Shown here in pieces: positions 59,633 to 64,000 of a stretch of DNA of 64,000 nucleotides; the stretch's first letter is position 1; each line of letters opens with the position of its first letter. The translations under genes and the position numbers were made by a program. The DNA is from Trichuris trichiura (lineage: Eukaryota > Nematoda > Enoplea > Trichinellida > Trichuridae). Below the pieces are notes generated by a model that was given only the letters and a program-made list of their open reading frames with translations, made no database searches and was not told the DNA's origin. The stretch covers positions 5,998,001 to 6,062,000 of the forward strand of contig JBAJFE010000004.1 in the NCBI GenBank assembly GCA_037903355.1, read 5' to 3'.

Positions 59633-61450
59633 CTTTTGTTTTTGTCAGACTAAAGCGTACTCGTCAGTCGATGCATAGCGTGGGACGTGTTCCGTAGATC
59701 ACTGGTGCTTGACCATTCCCAGATCGGCCGGTTTGACAGTTAAGAGTTTGATTTTAGAGTATGGTTTTAACAGTTTTTCAAATCCTTTGTTGAAATGTTG
59801 TAAACCAGTTCTGGGGAACCTTTGAGACCCAAGTTTTCTGCCAACAGTAGGCTTTGTTTGAATGGGACAGCTGCTGTGTATCTGCGGTTGACCTCAAGAA
59901 ACAAAATCTGCAAACAGTTCAAAACATATTGAGTACTGCACGTCTGTCAACGGGCTTTTATCGGCTTACAATTTTTCTTTTCTTTTTTTTTGACTTTACC
60001 CGGTCATCTTTTATTGCCCAGGCCTTTCGAGACCAACGTTGCTCCTTCATCTGTGGTTAAGTCAATTTGAGGCAGTGAAAAGTAGAAAACTTTTGGCCAA
60101 TTGACAGAGAAAGCACCAACTCTTTTTTTCATGGCAAGAGAACGATCTGGCGCCTGTCAAAAAGACGCCATATGCCATATTCTGGTAACGTGTTCTTGCC
60201 GTGATAGTGAAGGCTAGATGACCTCCACTCAAAGATGTCCGGTTTTGGACGACTGCTTAGCTTTGGAAGCGATTGCTAGAGAGGAATGTTGCATGAATCA
60301 GATTAAGTAGTGGCCTGATGACGCAACGTCTGACGAATAGCTTGAGTGCCGTGATGCTTTCCAGTAATGTAGATTGGTTTCTTTTGTCTTCAAAGCTTTG
60401 TGCGGTCAGACGCTGTTGTGAAAGAGAATCATCCACTGCAATTTCGACACATTTGCCCACTTCTCTCTAATTCTTCAGCCAGTTTCCTAAGATGGCAGCT
60501 AGAGCGTTCCGCCCTGATCTTCTGATCAAATCCCAGCAAATCATGGTGCACATTACGTTGATCTTACCAAACGCATTAACAGGAGTGCTTCTTTGCTATA
60601 GTCCCTTGACCCTTGGTGTGGAGGTAGTCTGCCGTCCATGGTCCATTAAGTGCAGTGTTTTCCAATCTTTTGCCCGTCATCGTCCCCTAGATGTTGCTAT
60701 CGCTCATTCAGAAGCTGTCATCATGCCTTGCACTTTCCATCCCCCCGCTGACCGAAATCGTCTCCTTGTAAAACACTGCACTAGTGTTCCCTTGTTGATG
60801 GTATCATAAATGGTCCAGTTTTATCACCGCTAACGATTCAGAACAGGAAACCCTTCTTGCTTAGCTGGGCTAACAACGAAAAGCAAGTGCTGTAGCGCTT
60901 TGTCCTTGTCAGAAACAGACCATTCATGAGATATTCAGTTTCCATACCTCTGAATTTTTTCTGCTGCGTTCAGCGGGCGGCTCACACTTGGTTTCTGCGA
61001 CTTCCATTATCGATACAATTTTGGCAAGCAGGGTTTCCAGTCCATCATCTTGAATTATCTTAGGACAGCCTGATTTTAATCGGCCGCTAAAATCGAATTC
61101 TTTTGTTCAGAAGTGCTTGAACTACCTTCCGCACGTAGTCACAGACAAGGCACCCTCACCATAAGTCTCACAGGGAAAACTCTTGTGTGCTTAGCCGTGA
61201 TCTTTCCTTGCTGGAAAAACAAAAATACGCAGTGGAGTGAACGATGTCGCACTCCATCGCAAAACGATGGGAGGATGCCCCTTATAGGAACGAGATAGGC
61301 AAAATCTTTTCAAGCGCTTTAAACAGGTATTCCGTTCAGACATAGCTACGTTATGATAGGAAAAACACTTGCATACCTCCCAATATACTTGAAGCGAAAT
61401 TTGGTCGGGCAAATTTTTGCATAGATTAATAATGTTAATAATAATAATGC
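59633..61450. other. no supportable gene
   Basis: Several frames of 60-105 codons on both strands. Possibly an old transposon-derived segment, but no motif could be named with confidence. Confidence 0.35.
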
Positions 61451-61456
61451 AGTATG

Positions 61457-61570
61457 GTTTCATATGTTTATTTGTTACAGAAAACTCCGTAAGCTAAGGG
61501 GAGCTGAAATAATGTGTAAGTATAAAATAAGCGGTTTGTAACTTTTCCGTAACAAATAAACATATGAAAT
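61457..61570. repeat. short foldback / MITE-like element
   Basis: Inverted repeats of about 28 bp: TTTCATATGTTTATTTGTTA (61458-61477) continuing CAGAAAA, and its complement at 61543-61570, enclosing about 58 bases. An (AAT)-rich run directly precedes it. No target duplication could be assigned. Confidence 0.7.
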
Positions 61571-62223
61571 TTCAAAACGCCATTAGAGCATCTTTCATTT
61601 TGAATTGAATGCAGTTTGATTGTTAAACTTAATCGTCATGTTTCCATTGCTTAGAATTTCTGCTGTCTTTTTTCTGTTCGTAAGACTACCTAAATTTTCA
61701 CTGTAACTTCTGAAAATAAATGACTATGCATGTGCATTACTGAACAGCTGTAGTAGGATTTGTTTATGGTTGAATCGTTAATTGAACATCATTTTTTGCT
61801 TCATTTCTTACCCTTTTTTATTCTGTGTTTACTCCTTGTATAATCTTCTTGGGCTACGTTCTTACTTTTGTGTTCCAACTCTGAGGTAAGAGTGGGCTGA
61901 ATAATCTTTCACCGTTTGACTTCTGCGACATTCTAAGCTAAGTCGAGCCGAGCTAAGTCAAAATGAGGACCACTCCTTTCGTCGAAGAATGATGTGACTG
62001 TCGGAGCCAGCATGAGTTCGTGAGATTTAAAGTGCTGGCGTGTCTGAAATGGGTCGTTTCTAACGCCGTGAAGGCAGAACGGCGTTGTTTCAAAAAGCGG
62101 CCTTCTCTTCCCACATTAAGTGTGCTCGTTTCTCCTGCTTCGATCATCTTAGCAGGACTACTTGCACTAACAGCGCAGTGATGACTATCAAAAACCATTG
62201 GATAAAACTAGATGCTATTTCAT

Positions 62224-62599
62224 GTGTATTCTAAAATTTTCGCGGGATTTTTTAACCTGTTGTTCATTTCACGCTTATTTAGATTTGTTCTCGTGCCGCC
62301 GTCGTGGAAGGTCGGTTGGAAGCTCGCTGCGCCGTCTGACTGACTAGGCGGGACCGAAACCTGACGGCTCAAGATAGAGCTGACGGCAGTAGGTCTCTGC
62401 TAAAGTTGGTCGGATGGGGCGGCTTGCAACCATAAAGACCGTCCCGACGGACGGTACAATTTACGCTGATGACGGGTCCAGCGGAGACCCGAAAGCTCCG
62501 TTAAGGTTTTTAAATAAACGTGTAATGAACAACGGGTTAAAAAATCCCGCGAAAATTTTAAAATACAAATTAAAAAAACCCGTTACGAAGAAAGAAAAA
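62224..62599 (+). mobile_element. non-autonomous PLE-like element with hammerhead
   Basis: Flanked by a 14-bp duplication AGATGCTATTTCAT (62210-62223 and 62600-62613). A left inverted arm of about 50 bp (62232-62282) matches the right 3' end (62512-62562) in reverse complement. Between them a GC-rich core (about 62292-62460, shared with 28025-28195: CGTCGTGGAAGGTCGGTTGG, TCTGACTGACTAGG) precedes one hammerhead at 62466. The core's origin (tRNA, other RNA or unknown) was not recognised. Confidence 0.8.
62455..62515 (+). ncRNA. hammerhead ribozyme motif (family A)
   Basis: Core CTGATGA (62466-62472), stem II GGGTC..GACCC, GAAAGCTC (62491-62498). ACG before the core pairs with CGT after GCTC, a compensatory change relative to CCG/CGG and GCG/CGC in other copies. 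Confidence 0.7.
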
Positions 62600-62619
62600 A
62601 GATGCTATTTCATAAGTTA

Positions 62620-64000
62620 TTGAACTAAGGAGAGTTGTGCGTCCAGGTTGGAAGTAATACAGTTTTTGCCATTTTGCGGTTTCAGACTGCGCCTAGCCAA
62701 TGAGAAAACTCACAGGAGATTTTATGTTCAGCCATTAATTTCTAAAGCTATTGGTTATTTTTGTTTGCGTGTTATAAGCGTATAACTTACTGATTTGAGC
62801 AGCTGGTCTTTTTAAATGATACAATGCTGAATGAAATGCGCGAGTTTTTTCAAACATTCGTACTGAAATAGTTTCCCTCGTTGCATGCCTTTTGTTTTTT
62901 GTATTCAGTTCCATATTTGAAAGCTGATTGTAGTCTGTTTTATGGAAGCGCTGGGCAATAATGTTTCTTCAAGGCTACTATCAGAAGCGTAAGGTATCGT
63001 CTGAGACTTTTATTCTTCTACCCTTTGTTGAATGATCATGTTGCCTCACTATGGAACATTGAAACTGTTAATAAATATACGAATTGCGTTGGGAGTAAAC
63101 TTAACGTTTCTCTAAAAAGATAGAAGTGAATAGCAGTTTTAATGTCACGAGTTAAGGAGGAGATGAAAAAGGCCGATGAACGTTGCATTACGCGGGCCTA
63201 AAATGGAATGGAGCTGATTGCATAGATAAACTGTGACGTCTTCTGATGATAGTGTATTCGACTGAACTACGTCTTAACCACTTCTCAGGGGTTTGGATAT
63301 TGTCGTGACTGCAAACGTTAACAGTTCCACTTCTGTCTTCTCAGTAATAAACAGCACGCCGTAAACGTCTCTGGGTCATTAGAGTGGACTAGGCATACGT
63401 GAAGTGCCATTTCTGAATGCGTTACGTGCAAACCAAAAATCATTAATGGGAAACGAATTTTATACGCAATATCGGCTTTTCGTTGGAACAGGCAGCCTGC
63501 TTTGAGCAATGACTGCACATTTGTCTCTCCCAGACAAATCAATTGACATACACATAGGGAAATACTAAACCAGACAGCATCAACTGAGAGAATTGAAATG
63601 AGTTTGTCTTTCTAACGTGCAGTGGAGACAAAGCAAAGAGAATGTGCAATTTTTCGCAATAGCATAGGAAAAGAGCTCTTCCAATTTTAATCCATGCAAA
63701 AATATTCACACGTAACTTTAACTTGAATTTTCATTGCGTTTTCGATAATGAATTTGATTGGTCGTTGTCAACGTCACCGTTTCAACCCCTCTCTGCTTTA
63801 AACTGCATATGAATTTGTCATATTCAAGCTATCTCTTTAGTACCCGCCATTATGATCTCTGGGTCATTCATTCCACCCAGGCACTGAACGTAGGAAAAGA
63901 ATTTTCTTGAAAGTTATGCAGTTAAGCTCGAGCTTAAATAAATCCTTGTTTCCATAAGCAACATGAAAATTTATGCACCCATTAAGAAATTTTACGTATT
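62620..64000. other. no supportable gene
   Basis: AT-rich to the window end. The only longer frame (minus 63542-63318) has no recognisable motif. Confidence 0.4.

Noticed and set aside
60257..60809. Opposing frames of 67 and 105 codons
   Set aside because: Considered as a transposase relic, but no catalytic motif could be identified.

Overview
The window looks like nuclear DNA of an invertebrate animal, most likely an early-branching (enoplean, whipworm-type) nematode. The genus call is inference only. The evidence is intron-rich metazoan genes with very short introns (mostly 44-65 bp, GT..AG), 3' splice acceptors about 14-17 bases upstream of three start codons (as expected for spliced-leader trans-splicing), AT-rich intergenic DNA and many degraded mobile elements. 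There are no operons or bacterial signals.

Host genes that could be modelled exon by exon: a signal-peptide-peptidase-like intramembrane aspartyl protease (minus, 22974-19123, 13 exons); a small secreted galaxin-like Cys-rich protein (plus, 38825-39249, 2 exons); the mitochondrial small-subunit protein mS38/AURKAIP1 (plus, 41560-42377, 2 exons); the 3' part of a thrombospondin type-1 repeat plus chitin-binding protein (minus, about 44018-42864); and a complete SNF5/SMARCB1 chromatin-remodelling subunit (plus, 54933-56382, 8 exons). A further unrecognised coding candidate lies at 47544-47915. Functionally these genes are unrelated neighbours.

Mobile DNA makes up much of the rest. A Ty3-type LTR element (23602-26827, 5-bp target duplication AATTC) keeps both LTRs but has lost most of pol and carries an unexplained acidic ORF. 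A Tigger/pogo DNA transposon (57347-59630, TA duplication) has a broken DDE transposase. Two hAT transposase remnants lie near 1-2.2 kb and 13.7-15.1 kb. A Penelope-like element (PLE; reverse transcriptase plus GIY-YIG endonuclease) sits at 34047-37931 as a head-to-head inverted dimer bounded by a 14-bp target duplication.

The most striking system is a set of PLE-related hammerhead-ribozyme insertions. About a dozen motifs of the form CUGANGA - stem II - GAAAGCUH are spread over the window. The bases just before the core and just after the GCUH covary between copies (CCG/CGG, GCG/CGC, ACG/CGU, UCA/UGA), which is a hammerhead stem I with helix III shrunk to about one pair. Several lie in short palindromic insertions (13026-13285, 36166-36444, 46725-46972), each with its own 11-13-bp target duplication, and with one arm full length and the other truncated, exactly like the ORF-bearing dimer. 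Larger non-autonomous relatives share a GC-rich core (27577-28308, 62224-62599). A second sequence family has the same architecture (32653-32868, 48805-49119, with single-arm remnants near 9.5, 16.1 and 45.0 kb). One of the palindromes is nested inside the PLE dimer, which gives a relative chronology.

Long stretches (2.2-9.4, 10-13, 16.3-19.1, 28.3-31.6, 49.2-54.9 and 59.7-64 kb apart from small repeats) show no gene that could be supported by eye.
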